The notes below the pieces were generated by a model that saw only the letters and a list, made by a program, of their open reading frames with translations, did no database searches and had not been told where the DNA came from. Source: Anopheles merus (lineage: Eukaryota; Arthropoda; Insecta; Diptera; Culicidae). From it: DNA of 64,000 nucleotides. Each line of letters opens with the position of its first letter. Positions within the stretch are counted from its first letter, which is position 1. The stretch covers positions 37,815,942 through 37,879,941 of the forward strand of contig NC_054082.1 in NCBI RefSeq assembly GCF_017562075.2, written 5' to 3'. This document shows, one piece after another, positions 45,357 to 58,259 of the stretch. The translations under genes and the position numbers were made by a program.

Positions 45357-48300
45357 CAAGCAGGAAAGACACATACTTGGAAGGAAGCCGCTGAGTAATG
45401 GACACTTAGAAAAGGAAAGGTTGAGTGAAATGTCTGACAGCTTCATCTGGCCAGCAGGGTGGAGTATTTTTTTGTTGTCGCTCGCCATTGGCCGGGATTT
45501 ACTGCAGCGTCGATGGTGGACGGTAAATCTTCTCATCCTAGCACTGGATGCATCTCGTGCTAGTTCCCCGTTTCGATGCACGTACAATACACGCTCCCGG
45601 GGTAAGTGTTTTTACACGATGTGCAAAACGTTAAATGGTTTCAATGGATCACACACACATATACATCCTCATTTTTTTTGGACGGGGATGGACCACCGTA
45701 CAAAATAAGGGGACGGGCGAGCAGAGAGCAAAAACTAAGCATAGTATAATAGTTTTGTCTTTCCAGTGGTTGCCTGCTTACCGTCCAGCCAGATGGGACC
45801 ATTTTCAAGCTAAATTAGCCGTAAAAAGCGTCTTGAGCAGCTCATACTTCAGACTATCACGTCTGAAAGTATGCATCTCCTAGTGGTGTCGTTGGTGTGC
45901 TTGCTTGCTGGCCGAAGCACGAAGCCAAAAGCCCCACGAGCGTTGGCAACGTAAAGTCATTTGCAGTTATTAAGCTTATCTTGTTTTCCAACGGGGCGGC
46001 CGGAATGAGGTGACACTTTGGTGGGGCGCTGTTTTCGGTGGTCTCTCTTTCCTAGGCCGTTCTAGGATAGGGAGCTGCTTTCTAGTTTTTTATGCCAGTA
46101 GCACGTCGCTGCTTGCTCAGTAAATGTTAGCCTTTGAGGAACGTTCCCATCTTTCACAAACACACACACACACACAGACAAACATACAAACGGAGGGCAA
46201 AAAAAACATGCAAATGATTCAGATTATTAGTGATGAATATTCATGGATGTTTTATCCTTTCGCGAACTGTCTCGTATTAGGCCTTGTGTATGTGTATGTG
46301 TGTGTCTGTAAGAATGAAAGTGAGTGAATATGGATTCAAATGATGCCACGGAAAGTGTGCTGATGAGTACTCGGGCTTGTGATTGCCGTTCGGAGACAGA
46401 CGATTTTGGATTTTAAACAGCAAAGGAAGCCATGGCAACGGGCAATCACGAAGCAGCAGCCGACGACAGGGCGGCACTCGTTCGTAAAAGCTCTTTCGCG
46501 TGCTTTTGATGGCAAAACGCGGAGCGTCGGCATTGCCGGTGTGCGGGAAGGTGTGCGGTGGAAACATTGCAAGCTCAAAAGCAAACACTTTATCCGTCAT
46601 CCGACTTCCAGTGGGTTTGTTTGATGTGGATGGAAGGCGGCAGAACGGCGAGAAACCGAGGAAATGCTAGTCTTTTGATCCGGCTGTGTCCGCCCCCCCC
46701 CCGTTCCACTACCGCGCCATCGTGGAGCGTGAGTAGTGAGGTGGAGAGGTAACATCTTATAAATAAATCTTATTTCGGTTCAATTTGCATAAATTTGCTC
46801 GGAGCTTCTTCCAAACACTTCACAGAGCCCACATGCACAGACAGACAGACAGACAGACTGTGGTACTGGTTTGGTAGTGGTAAATAGCGGATATCTGGAA
46901 CATTTGCCATCTTGTGGTGAGGTCGATGGTTGTTTGGCCATAGGGAAGCCATCCTGCCCTTAGCTTGCGTTGGGCTGTTGCGAGTGCCTCCCCGCTGCTA
47001 ATGATTCCCGGGATCTATTTTTCGCGCTTTTCCATTTCCCACTCTACATTTGTGGGGACGCGGAGCAAATTTCGTGCCCCGTTTGGCTCACTACAGCCAA
47101 CACACTGCTTTCGCTGTGCGCGGCAGCACAACCTATGAGTGCTCGATACGGCGCACCGGTCGTTTCGCGTGTAGCCGAAAGATAGTGGCCCGTCAGGTGC
47201 GCCAATAGAATGGCATCGTAGCAAAGGCGACGGTGGCGTAGAGTTTCCATTACCGCTAAAAAATGGCAACGACACAAGTAATGATACGGCGTGTAGTGTC
47301 GCACACTTAAGATAAACACGATGACACGACGATGATTGCACAACATCCACCAGCGCAAGCCGCAAACCATCGCGGTCGGTGGTGGGAGAGTTGGAACTTA
47401 CAAACTGCGCGACAACCGCAAACCCCGCGGAAAGCGTACTTAGGGCGCGCAACCTACGCGCGGACGTCGATTGTGGAACGTGCGTAATATGTTAAACAGT
47501 TTTTAACTTTTTCAATTTAAGTTAACCGCCACGTCCACACGGTCTACGATTATGCGGGTGGGTGGGGAGGGTGGTGTGGGTATTGCTGAAAACAATTCAC
47601 GAGATGACGGCACGACGAAACCGGCGGATAATGAGGGCGAACAATGTAACGAACGGGGGGAAAAATTGACACATGGATCAAAGGTGTGAAACCGTGTTAA
47701 GCCGTCCGACTTTGCCGTACAAACATCCGCGCTTTGCCCAAGAACGGAGAAAGGATGGGATTATGGCGCAGCATTGTTTTGCACCAGCGATACAACCACA
47801 CTACCGGACCGGTTCTGCACGGTTCTGGTGATGGTGGTGCAAGTCCGAACGATGACGGTGTGCATGCGGGACATGTTTTGTATAGCATTTTCTGCTCGCT
47901 GCTGGGATGGCGAAGACTTGTAAACCGTTGCTAAGCAATTCATGCAAGGAGAAGCATCGGTGTGATGAAAAAAAAAGTTAAACGAATTAAGGTGCAAAAA
48001 TAACAGCGAGGGCAACAGCAGCAGCGGGAAAAACAAACATGTCACGCCAACCTTATTCTAAATGCTGTGTTGTTTCCATTCGTAGAAACGGTTTTGTTCT
48101 GTGGTGCGACATATTGTTGCTGGCTAGCGAACGATAAGGATGATGTTATGCACGTGGACACAATATTGTGTAACCAAGTGACCGTTGCGTATGAAAATAG
48201 TCGCGCCATAATCTTTTACAAGGAAAAGTCATCAGATTGAAACAGTTCGTGGGATTTCGTACTAAAGTTTTGTTGTGCATTGGTCGTTCGTAGTTAAAAA

Positions 48301-49185
48301 ACATTTGCCATAGCTACCCACTGCTTATATATACGGAATTTTAATTCAACGTTAAATTAAACATAAATAGTCCTAAAAACAACATAAACAGGCTTAAAAG
48401 ACAGGAAGCAGAAGTTGATTAGTGATATAGTTTTTACTGCCATTAAATTGATGGCTATAGCTTTTGGCGTAGAAATCATATAGACATAGCTAGCTTTTTA
48501 TTCCTCTTTCATTAAGCAAACCGCGAAACACAGAGATCGATTGCACAAGTATCGTTTTTTGCTTCTATGAACCCTATAAATCAAAATGAATTGCGTTCGA
48601 GCGTAAAAACTGCACCTACCGAAAGATAAGAATTGTTATGATGTTGCGTATGAAATATGATTGGTACGATGTGGTTGGTACGACATTCAGCAAAAATGAG
48701 ATAACTAAGGAGGATGGCGTCCAGCAAGATTTATAGCGATACAAAAAAGGTCAAACTGATGCCGGAATTTGGTAATATGCCTTCTTTTCCTTGAAACCAG
48801 TAAGTTTAGGTTTAAGGTGCTAAATAACAGGCAGAACTATTCGAAATTCGCTTCTATAAAATCAAAAATGTTTAATTTGCTCATAGCTCTTGGCGGTTTA
48901 GGTATTAATTTTGTGCCAAAGGAGAACTTCTGCAAGTCTTTTCTTTCCATAAATCATTATTTTTAAAGTCATCCGTTTATCTCCTGATGTATTGTACTCC
49001 ATGGAAAAGTGTTCATGATTGTAGCCTCCATTTTGTCGCATAATATACGTAAGCTTTTTATTTAACATCTTTTGCCGATACTATGTTAGCTATATCATTT
49101 GTTTTGGTTTGTTATGTTTTACTGGCACAGCAAAAACCTATGAGAAATAACTTGATCAATTCATTCAAGCTATTTACTTATTTAA
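45357..49185. other. Non-coding region
   Basis: Contains (CA)n near 46158-46177, a C-run at 46690-46702 and a (CAGA)n tetranucleotide run at 46836-46859. AT content rises after 48200. No gene recognised. Confidence 0.45.
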
Positions 49186-49539
49186 ATGTTCTTTAGTGTT
49201 GCTTCATTATCATATGAATGGAACGTAGAGAGCCAGGTTATTAAAAACATATTTCACGTGATATTCATTTACGCACCAAAGTGTAAAAGATGCAAATTTG
49301 TGCGGATAAACAGCATAATGTGTGTGGTCACGAAACCCCATTTGAATGAAATTGAAAACCGCAATCCAATGTCCATTTTGCCTCATTATGAAATGATTGT
49401 GGATGGAGAACAATATCTGCTAGATCAACCATGCTTAATTTATTGGAATAAACCGCTCAAAAACCACACTGAAGAGAATTTTACAAATGGCTTAAATTTA
49501 AAATTATGTTGCACAATTCCTAAGAATGTAATTTTTTAA
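49186..49539 (+). CDS. Unassigned 117-codon ORF in AT-rich DNA (possibly spurious)
   Basis: The frame is unusually long for such AT-rich sequence and has a varied, protein-like composition. Near residue 30 it has IFIYAPKCKRCKFV, which superficially resembles a thioredoxin active site (YAPxCxxC). The rest does not follow that fold's usual motifs (no conserved cis-Pro loop that I can place). No promoter, intron or poly(A) evidence. It may be a lineage-specific gene, a decayed copy of one, or chance. Confidence 0.15.
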   Translation: MFFSVASLSYEWNVESQVIKNIFHVIFIYAPKCKRCKFVRINSIMCVVTKPHLNEIENRNPMSILPHYEMIVDGEQYLLDQPCLIYWNKPLKNHTEENFTNGLNLKLCCTIPKNVIF

Positions 49540-52500
49540 CATTCTTATCTTTTTTTTCATTCCCCTACTGTTGCTAAGGAAAGTACTTTATTTTATTGCA
49601 AAATTGGTATCAAACCAACCTCAACAACAGCAATAAAAAACTAGTCCTCAACACGTTCAAAGCGCTTTGCTCGGTGTCAGTACACAATCATCACCGTACA
49701 TTATGCATTTGTCGCATGCTTAAAGCACCACTCACTGTCTGCTCTTTCTTTCGTGAAACGATAATATGCTCAAGTGCAAGCCCGGATGCCTGGACCGGGA
49801 AACATACCGACCAACCTTCGCTTACCACAGACGCCCTACGCTCTGCGCTCGGGTGTGTTGGAAAGTTTGCGCATCCTGCTTTGCAAAAGTTTTATGATCT
49901 GTTGTTTGCTGGAGAAAACGCACAATTTACGAGATAATCTTTGAAAAATTACCAACATATTTATACATTATCTAGAGGTGCTCTTACACCGGCAAGCAAT
50001 CCGGCAAGCAAGAGAAGAGATAGGCAACAGCAGCAGCGGCAGTGTACGAGTGCTGGTGCTGGTGTGGGCGAAAAATATGCTTGATTCATGTTAATTTATG
50101 TGCACCGTACAAGACCGCTTTGCAAAGTGGTTCGCGAAGTGGCTTTTATCCCGGCTTTTATCCTCGTAGCGAGCAAGCATCAAGCGCCTGTGACTGAACC
50201 AGCCCCGGTCAGTGCAAAGGACTGGTCTGGCGTGTGTGTGTGTGTATGTGAATGAGGAGTGTGATGTAACATTGTAATAATAAAAATAAATTGAAAATTC
50301 ACATTTACCATAGAATGTACGAGTGTGTATGGTCACCATCGATCGATGATAATCGCCAAAAAGTCAGCCATCAGCTATGCTGCGGCAAAATGCGGAGGAT
50401 TTATGATAAACGGTTGCCTCCGGGGGTGGCTCCAACTTTATATGCATGTTGATTGCCGCGTATCGTTTTTCAATTGGTCGTTGATTTTCAATCTGCTAGC
50501 GCTAGAGATGAAAATTCGCCGCTACTCGCTTATCCGATCAATAGATTGTCAGCCGCCGCTAGGGCAAGGGTGACTGTAGCGAAGAAGGGGGTTTCATGCG
50601 CTTTTGCCGAATAAACTGCGCGACAAACATGCCCACTCGCTCACCATAGAGTGTCTGTTTCGATTTATAATTTAACCACCGCTCTGGTTGCATATTTTAG
50701 CACGCTCCCAGCGACTGTCTCCGGCGGTGGAAAAGGTTTCGCCAGGTGAAAGGTACGAAAGAAGCTGAAACTGCCATTTGTTGGCACCGTCTCAATGGAA
50801 TTGAGGGTACGATCGGTTGAGGGTGTTTTGGTCAGTTTTAGCTCACTGGGACAATTGAGTAATGGATAAATGTTTTACGGTCGACAGGCATCGATTCGAG
50901 CTGGTACCATCTTTCGGAAGGGATTTTTTGGGACAAGGGTTATCGATCGTAGGGACTCCCCGGTCGGTTACGGTGAAAAGTTAAATCAAACATTGATTAT
51001 TGATTTTACGTGCAGTGTGGCCCTTCCTCGCCAGCAGGAGTTTGTTCGGGATCGACATTCGATGGACACACGTTTACACACACACATACATGCATGAAAA
51101 AAGGAAAAATCTTTTATTTCGTTTGGTGAAAGCATGTTTGTCGAATTGAGCATAATGTGAAGCTTTCCAATGTATGTGTCAATCTTCAATACGATGTTCG
51201 CTCAAACTGGAGGAGCACTGTTTGCATCTCGTCTGTGATAGCTCGTTGCTTGCTTTATTCTTTCCTGCTTGCCTTCGCCAATTTGGTAGCAGCGATGGAT
51301 GCAAATATCGGCACCACTGGCAGGCAAGCTGCCACACTTCTACCGACGGGCATCATTTTCGATTCGCAAATTGAAAACGGAGATGGAACGGTAAATAAAT
51401 CATTGACAGTTGCGCCGGTAGATGTCGAGCCGTGCTAGGCAGACGAACACGAACGTACGTGTGCTTTAGTGACTGTTTTTGTGTGTGTATATGTGTGTGT
51501 GTGAGTTTGGGTTCAGGTGGGAAAACTACTTTCATTTCCGTGCCAGTGAAAAGAATGCTTGCGTTATGGCAGCGCCGGGGCATTTCTAGGTCGCAGCGCT
51601 GCTATCTCGAAAGGTAAGAATAGAAATGTATCAAACCATGGCATGTGGTGTTACTGAGGGCTGTTTCCCCAGCGGTGAGAGTAAGCGTGGCATGGTTGGC
51701 GCGCCTAGTGCGGGAAGTTTTGGCCATGAGTGACGGCACCGTTTTAAACGGCCTGCCGGTCGTTGGGACGGTGGCTTCGAGCTATTGTGCGGCGAATCAC
51801 TCAGCCGTCACATCATTCGCCGAGCGTTAGAAGTAAATCAAATTTGCCGGAAATTGCTACACTTGGAAGCACTTAGGGCACAGACGACGGGCCACTGATG
51901 CTTTTTGCCCCATGAATCGAACTATAGCGGCGAACGTGGGAAAGCCTAGTACAAGGTTATTTTCGGATTGTTCGAAAACAACGGCCGAATGGTGGTAAAG
52001 CGGTACAAGGAATGTAAAACTTTTATTTTAAATATAGATGGTGAGAAACACACTAGGAAAACAATTTATTAAAAATGAAATGAATAGCAAGGCAATAATG
52101 CTGCAAAGTACCGTGAACAGTAAAGCAAACAAGAATACAAGAGACAAAAACGTATCCTTTCATACTGGCCCGGCAAGCATAACTGAACCAAAGGGCAAAT
52201 TAACCAACAATGGGGCTTGCATTTCGTTACTAATTGATGCACTTCGACGGCTGCAGACTGCACAACTCGCGCCAGTCTCACGCGATGCTTACCGTGTGAA
52301 AAGGTCATTTGTTTATGTTACTCGTTCTTTCCCGGGTGTTCCAGGGCGCGCTAGTCGGGACGACTGGGAATGGGGAAAAAAACATTAACACAACCCTAAT
52401 GCACCACAGGCACGTAGAGGAGTACATAATTAGCATTATGGTTGAGGAGCTCTCGTGTGAAGAAATGTCACACTAATGAGAAATAAGTTATTACACGCGT

Positions 52501-53150
52501 CCGCTCGACAGCCTGCGAATGGGTCGGCAAAAGGTGCAACGAAACTGCCGGGAAATTGCATGTTTGCACTTCCACCTGGGGTTGATGAGAGCCCTCGGAT
52601 CTAGCGATTATGCTTTCCGGTCTGAAAACGCGGATCGCATCTGTGCCCTGGGTTGGGGTGGTGCTTATTTTCCCACGCGTGAACGCACGGCATTTGTGTG
52701 TCAGAGGTCTCAATTAGTGTATAGCAGGAATTATTCTTTCACCTGACATTTCCGTGTGATCGGAGCGTGAACAGATTCTTTAAAGTTGGCCGTGCATAGC
52801 TGAAAAGAGCATAAGATGAAACTGGATTTTTGCTGGAGTTTTATATAGTAGTTTTTGGTTCGCTTTTTAATCTATCTTTGCACCTACGCTCCATAAAATG
52901 TTCAAGTTTGCTGTATGATATGATAATTTAAAATAAATTTGTGATGTTGTCTTTTTCGGGCGCTAGCAACGCAAATTCGACTGAGCCCACAATATGCTAA
53001 TAATGGGTATAGCTACTTGGTTGTAAATGTCTTTTTAGTTTAACCATATATTGTCAGTCTTAAGGCCTTGGGTTGTGTCATTAAAATCAGCCGAATTCAA
53101 TTAGAAATTAAAGCTCAAATCAAAATAAACAATAGAGGAATTCAAACAAG
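49540..53150. other. Non-coding region
   Basis: GC-moderate blocks alternate with AT-rich ones. ORFs of 113 codons (49596-49937) and 116 codons (52038-52388) have no recognisable motif. Short CAGCAG and TG runs occur. No tRNA or conserved exon seen. Confidence 0.4.
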
Positions 53151-53189
53151 GACCATGTCCTCCACATGTAGGACTGACTGATGACTGAC

Positions 53190-53335
53190 TGATAGTCATG
53201 CCCATCTGTTGTAAATGCAGGCCTAGGCAGACAGCAGTTGTTGCGCTAAATTGAAGAAAAGAAAATATAAAAAATATAAGAAGAATGTAAATGTATTATC
53301 TGTTAGAATAATAGAAGAAGAAGTGATCGACAGCA
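53190..53335 (+). mobile_element. SINE 3' fragment, plus strand
   Basis: CATGCCCATCTGTTGTAAAT, then GGCCTAGGCAGACAGCAGTTG and TTGCGCTAAATTGAAGAA, match the tail half of the SINE at 25.5 kb in order and form. A GAAGAAGAAG tail ends near 53323. The pol III head is missing. Confidence 0.4.
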
Positions 53336-53444
53336 ACTGCTGTTCCTCTTACATAATTTCACGAACATAAATCTAAACACAAATACGCGAATACGTGTAA
53401 ACAAACATTTTTAATAAAATATGTGTTATTTACTGGGTTTCCTT

Positions 53445-53560
53445 TTTCTTCTTCTATTTGGCGTAACGTCGTCCTACGCGGTCATGCCGGGCTATACAGG
53501 CTTTCGAGACTTAATTCATTAGCTCGCTGCCGGATAAACAATACTTGCTCGTCTATTAAA
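53445..53560 (-). mobile_element. SINE 3' fragment, minus strand
   Basis: CTTCTTCTATTTGGCGTAAC, then CATGCCGGGCTATACAGGC and TTTCGAGACTTAATTCATTA, form the inverted 3' half of an Anopheles-type SINE. It points toward the fragment at 53190-53335. The head is missing. Confidence 0.5.
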
Positions 53561-54108
53561 TTCAGCTGACGATATTTATGAGCCTGGAATGGCGATAACG
53601 GAACTGACTTCACTTTTATGTGTTCTGATTGAATCCAACAATAACAATATATGAATGTTCTGTTCGTTATCTAATGTGTATTGTAAACAAATTTTGACTC
53701 GAGAGGGCTTCACAGTCCATCGATTAATAAACTAAACTAAACTCAACTAAACTAATCATTTATTTAATTTTTTTACTGAAATTAATAATGGATGATTAGT
53801 GAAATATTCAAATAAAATTTTATTCTAACAATTAATTAAATCTTATTACAGGGTTTTACAAGACATTTTGCAATGTGTGCTGCATATTTTGTCGCTCACG
53901 AAATTTAATTTGATGCCTAGTATGTACTTGGACTGTTCCAATGTCAATTTTATCCTGTCCATGTTTAATTTTTACAGCCCTAAGGACGTGCAGATTTTCC
54001 TATGTTTTCTACATTTTTTTACATATTTTACACATTTATTGCTCACAAAGGGAAAGAAGCAGACTAAGGATTTATAATGATGGGTCGTTTGATCCATAAC
54101 CCGTTATA
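53561..54108. other. AT-rich non-coding DNA
   Basis: No feature recognised; a 69-codon ORF is unremarkable. Confidence 0.4.
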
Positions 54109-54233
54109 TTCACTGAGTAATTAGTATTTGAAAATGCACTCCAACATTGATTGTTTGCGTTTCGTTTTGCACTGTGGTGAACGAAGTGTAAACAATTTTG
54201 GTTTGCATTTTCAACTGCTAATTACTCAGTAAA
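54109..54233. mobile_element. 125-bp hairpin element (MITE-like)
   Basis: The left arm CACTGAGTAATTAG then TTTGAAAATGCA (54111-54138) is mirrored by TGCATTTTCAACTGCTAATT then ACTCAGTA (54204-54231). A second, weaker pairing uses CCAACATTGATTGTTT against the complement of AACAATTTTGG. The loop is about 45 bp. It could be a MITE with TIR ACTGAGTAATTAG or a structured RNA source. Confidence 0.55.
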
Positions 54234-57200
54234 TAAAACGAGTTAGTTAGTTCTGAAAAGATAGAATATTCTGAAAGTGACACGGTAAAACTAAAATTCT
54301 TCGCCCGATCGAAACGTTAATTTGGAACCGCTCTTATAATTTGACATGCATTTCACTTCTAGCTAAATTTCACGCTATGTTAGCTTTGTTTTCTTTGTTA
54401 CCAAAAATTTTTTTTCAAGATTTTACGTTCTCTTTCACTCAAAGTCTACATATCGATGACTGTCAGTATGTTGAGTTTTGACAACTGTACCAAACACTGG
54501 AGTTAGATGTGCAGAATAAATTCAGAATATTTAATATATAATTGCAATAATTTGACGTTATCAACTTCAAAAGTGCCCTAAATCCTCTATTTGAAGCTAG
54601 CAATGAGAAGATGATAAAGAGATATGCCTGTAACAAATATAATCATCTATCAAAAGATTGCTTTCATGCCGATGACATAAAAATAAGAGCCATGCAACAA
54701 AATATGTATACAAAAAGTGCGTCTACGTTGCCATTTTTTATGCTTACTGCCAATCGTATTAAACAGGTCTTTAAATTTTCACTCAATTTCCCACACAACC
54801 AAGCCCAAGTGTTATGATACAGGGAGCGTTTAGCTATTGAGTAACAGCCTTAGCTCAAACCTCGTCGTTTTAATTAATTTTGCAAACTAGCTTATTGATC
54901 AACTTTCACAATCTCGTCTGTGGCTTTTGGAAGAGCCAAAAAGTGATGCAAACCCGCTACCCCTCCCATCCCCTTCCGCAGCCGAAGTGGTCTTTTCGGT
55001 TTGGACAAAGTTTTCGTACGGTACACTTTACAGTAGCAGCAGCGTTGCTCGATGATTTCTTAGCCTATCACTTACTTTTCCCACCTTGGTTGACTAGCGT
55101 GGAATGCATCTGAATTGTGGTGATCGCGATAATGGGTGGTGCAGCAGAACGTCAGGCAGAGAAGGGAGCAGCACGAAACGGAGCAGCAGACAACCGGAAG
55201 TGCTTTTTGCTGTTCAACTTTCAACAACTTTGCCAACTCAGAACACGTCGGAACAGTGAAACAAAACCTACTACTTACTTTCCGATTCCTGCTCGAAGCA
55301 TTATGTGAGTGATAAAGAGAGCATTAAGCAAGAGCGTGTGTGTATGGGTGTGGTTGGAATTTGTTATGAAAGGAACGAAAGGAAGTGGGTTACAAGATCA
55401 TAATTATTCATTAGATGTCCTCGGGCGCTTACGGCTCGTAAGGCACCTTGCCACAGCACTGCGAAGAGTTGTTCACCGAGCCATTGACATTTTCTTCACG
55501 CTTTCTACCGGGATGCTGCATCGTGGCTAACCGATTGGCCGTAGAATTTGTGGATACCTTCGATCGGTGATGGTTATCGTTAATACTTAGGGCAACCGTT
55601 GGCCGCCCCGAAAAGCACGGGCAGTACATAAGCACACTCTTACACTCCAGGTGCTATCCTCGTAAACCTCGTGGAACTCAATTAACATCTGTTGAATTAT
55701 TAATTCTAATGATACTGCAGCATTAGAGTACCGTCCATCACGCTTCACCTTTCTCCTGCACGGGATGCACGTGGTAACAGATCGTCAACAGTGTCACGCC
55801 CCGGGACGCAGATAGGCGAGATATTTTCCCAATCACCGGCTTTTACAGGCCCCAAATAACCGTCTCAGAGTGGGACAAACAACACGTTTACGGACTCAGC
55901 TGGTACGTTGTCACCGTCGTCGTCGTCGTCGTCGTCGTGCGGGTTGGACTAGATGTAAGACAAATTTTTATTGCTCTTTTGAAAGTTGGTTGGGCTGGGT
56001 AGGTGCGGTCCACACAAGGGATAGCGAACGCAGTTGCGAATGCGATGACCCAGGAAGGGAGGAAGGGGGAGACCAAATGTAATCTCTTCCCGCGCGAGCA
56101 AATTCCGGGGGTAGGCGTGAAGCCCACTGCCAATGGGAAACAATCAGGACCAGCACAATCGTGGATGCGGGTGATCATGAGGGTGGCTAGGAAAAGGTAA
56201 TAAAATTATCATAATCAAGTAACGTTAATTATCCCATTTCGAACCACCAGTGGAGAGTGATGTGCAAAGGTCGGGTCCGCTGCTCCATGGAAAAACGACC
56301 TTCAAGGACATCAACTTACATTTCAGAGAAGCTGGGACAGATTGAAGATTGCGGTACGCCTTGCTGTAGATAAAAATGATTTAAAAGGTGTGATGTTTTG
56401 GCAAAAGAATCACTTTAAGTGTTGAAAGTTGTTGAAAAAGCTTGACTAAATTTAAATGCTCAAGCTTGCGTGTTTGCGTGAAGCCCTTTATAATTTTCTT
56501 TTATTCTTTGCTTGAAACATTGCTAATATTGTAATGGGGTTAGCACACCTGACGTTGAACATTTTCTTTAAAAATCGTTTTTTACGATCCCTTTTTCTTG
56601 GAAGCGTTATAATTATCCTGAATTGCCGGACAAACGCAGAGTTGTGTATTGTGATGGTACAATTTTCGGGACATAATTAGCGCTATAAACCCATCCAATA
56701 TTGGGCCCGTTTGTGCTTGAGAGGGTGTGAAAAGCCATTTAGTGGGTTCTTCTTTCACGCTCCCAAAATCAGAACAACCATTAAGGATCACAAACCCATC
56801 ATACTTTAAACTGTTGCAAAAATTGCTAAAAAAACGCTTGCAGACCTCAATGCCAAAAATCAGCTCTTGGCTGTTTCAACAACATGTTTGCTACAGTTTT
56901 ATAAACACCTTTCTTCTTCTCTTTCAGCTCATGTTTGAGTGTGGTTCTATGCCAGCTATTGCATTGATGCGATAACGATCGCTTTCCCGACGAAATCGCT
57001 CGTTTGTGTTTTGTCGGTAGAATTACGCCGACCGCTTTCCCCAGTATGGCTCAGTGTGAACAAATAGTGCAGCCAGCAGGCAACGTAGCTCGAGATGAAA
57101 AGATAGAGTGTGGACACATTCGAGGTTCAAGCTCTCATAAACAACCTGTCCTTGAACGTTCTGCTGTCATGAGAACTGTAGGAAATGGGTTCCGCTGCGA

Positions 57201-58020
57201 ACATCATCGACGTTTTCAGACTACACATCAAAGAGTGTGTCGATGGAGTGAGCTTGTCGGAAACATGCTCGCACCAGCAAACGAACGTTGTCCGGACGAA
57301 CTCAGCGTCATTAATATCAGAAATCGTTGTTTATCCATCATTAACTAGGGTTGTCATTCGTCGTGTGGCGTGTGGGTGTCTGCTAAGGGGTTTAAGGTGT
57401 AGCCGTACGAGCTGGTTGATGTTCACACTGACAACCGCAAATGATGATTGAAGAGCATCGAACATACTGAGGAAAGTTAGGTAGCTCTGGTACGTGCCAG
57501 TTTCGTGCGATATGATTAGTTAGCTGAAATGAATTTAAATTTTAATGAGCTCTAAAGACTATGAACAACCATTGATGTTGAACATTGCTTTCATGGTTGT
57601 ATTGAAATTCCATCATTTAGAGTTGTTGAGTCGCTAGACTCAATAAGCAATTTCCATTTGGAATCTGTTATCGGGAATGTGGAATTTATCGGCGTGTTTA
57701 CATAAAAGTGTTGTTTTGTAAGGAATGGTAGTAGGAATATTTGTTCAACAGCGCATTAAAATTTTCCTGAAACTGTCATCTAGACCAAAAACGCTTTTTA
57801 ATGTGAATTAAGCTCCTATGAGGTATAATGCATAGTTAATATGGTTTGAATATTTTCACTTCTGTCATACAAATCTCATCAAACATTTGTCCACAACCAA
57901 CCACGCTACGAGCCAAAGCAAGCAAACAGATCGTTTGCGGATATTGCAGAGTTTGTAATAGTGTTGGGACATTCGACTTCACTAACGAGGGCGATGTGGA
58001 GTGGAATCGAATCGTGAGTG
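54234..58020. other. Non-coding region
   Basis: AT-rich to about 54900, then mixed. A (CGT)n trinucleotide run lies at 55914-55938. Several ORFs of 60-114 codons (for example 57004-57348) lack recognisable motifs. Confidence 0.4.
55914..55938. repeat. (CGT)n trinucleotide repeat
   Basis: Eight uninterrupted CGT units. Confidence 0.85.
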
Positions 58021-58049
58021 CAAGGAATTCATGGATAAGGATAAGCTTA

Positions 58050-58259
58050 CTGAACTTGAATGAACCCATCGAACTCGAACCTGCCAAACTCGTATGTACC
58101 CACCAAACGTATTGGACTCGTTCCACCCACGGGTCGGAAATGCAAATGCTTTGCTGAACCTACTGAACCTACCGTACCTACTGGAACCAAAACGGAGCGC
58201 TCCGGGTCGCGTTTGGATGGTTCCGACCCGGTAGGTTTGGGTCGTCCCTCTCATCACTA
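58050..58259. repeat. Short-period GAACC repeat block ending CATCACTAG
   Basis: GAAC/GGTTC units about 9-10 bp apart, best seen as CTGAACCTA repeated at 58153-58180. GGTTCC and GGTAGG units follow in inverse orientation, then CATCACTAG. It resembles the design of the foldback at 10.1 kb but with a different unit. Confidence 0.45.

Noticed and set aside
44928..45587. 219-codon minus-strand ORF
   Set aside because: Its length comes from the GA tract (Ser-Leu run); the rest has no motif.
38960..45615. Similar donor-like words (CACGCTACCGGGTAAGTG at about 38958 and CACGCTCCCGGGGTAAGTG at about 45590)
   Set aside because: Interesting as possible duplicated splice donors, but there is no supporting exon and the similarity is short.
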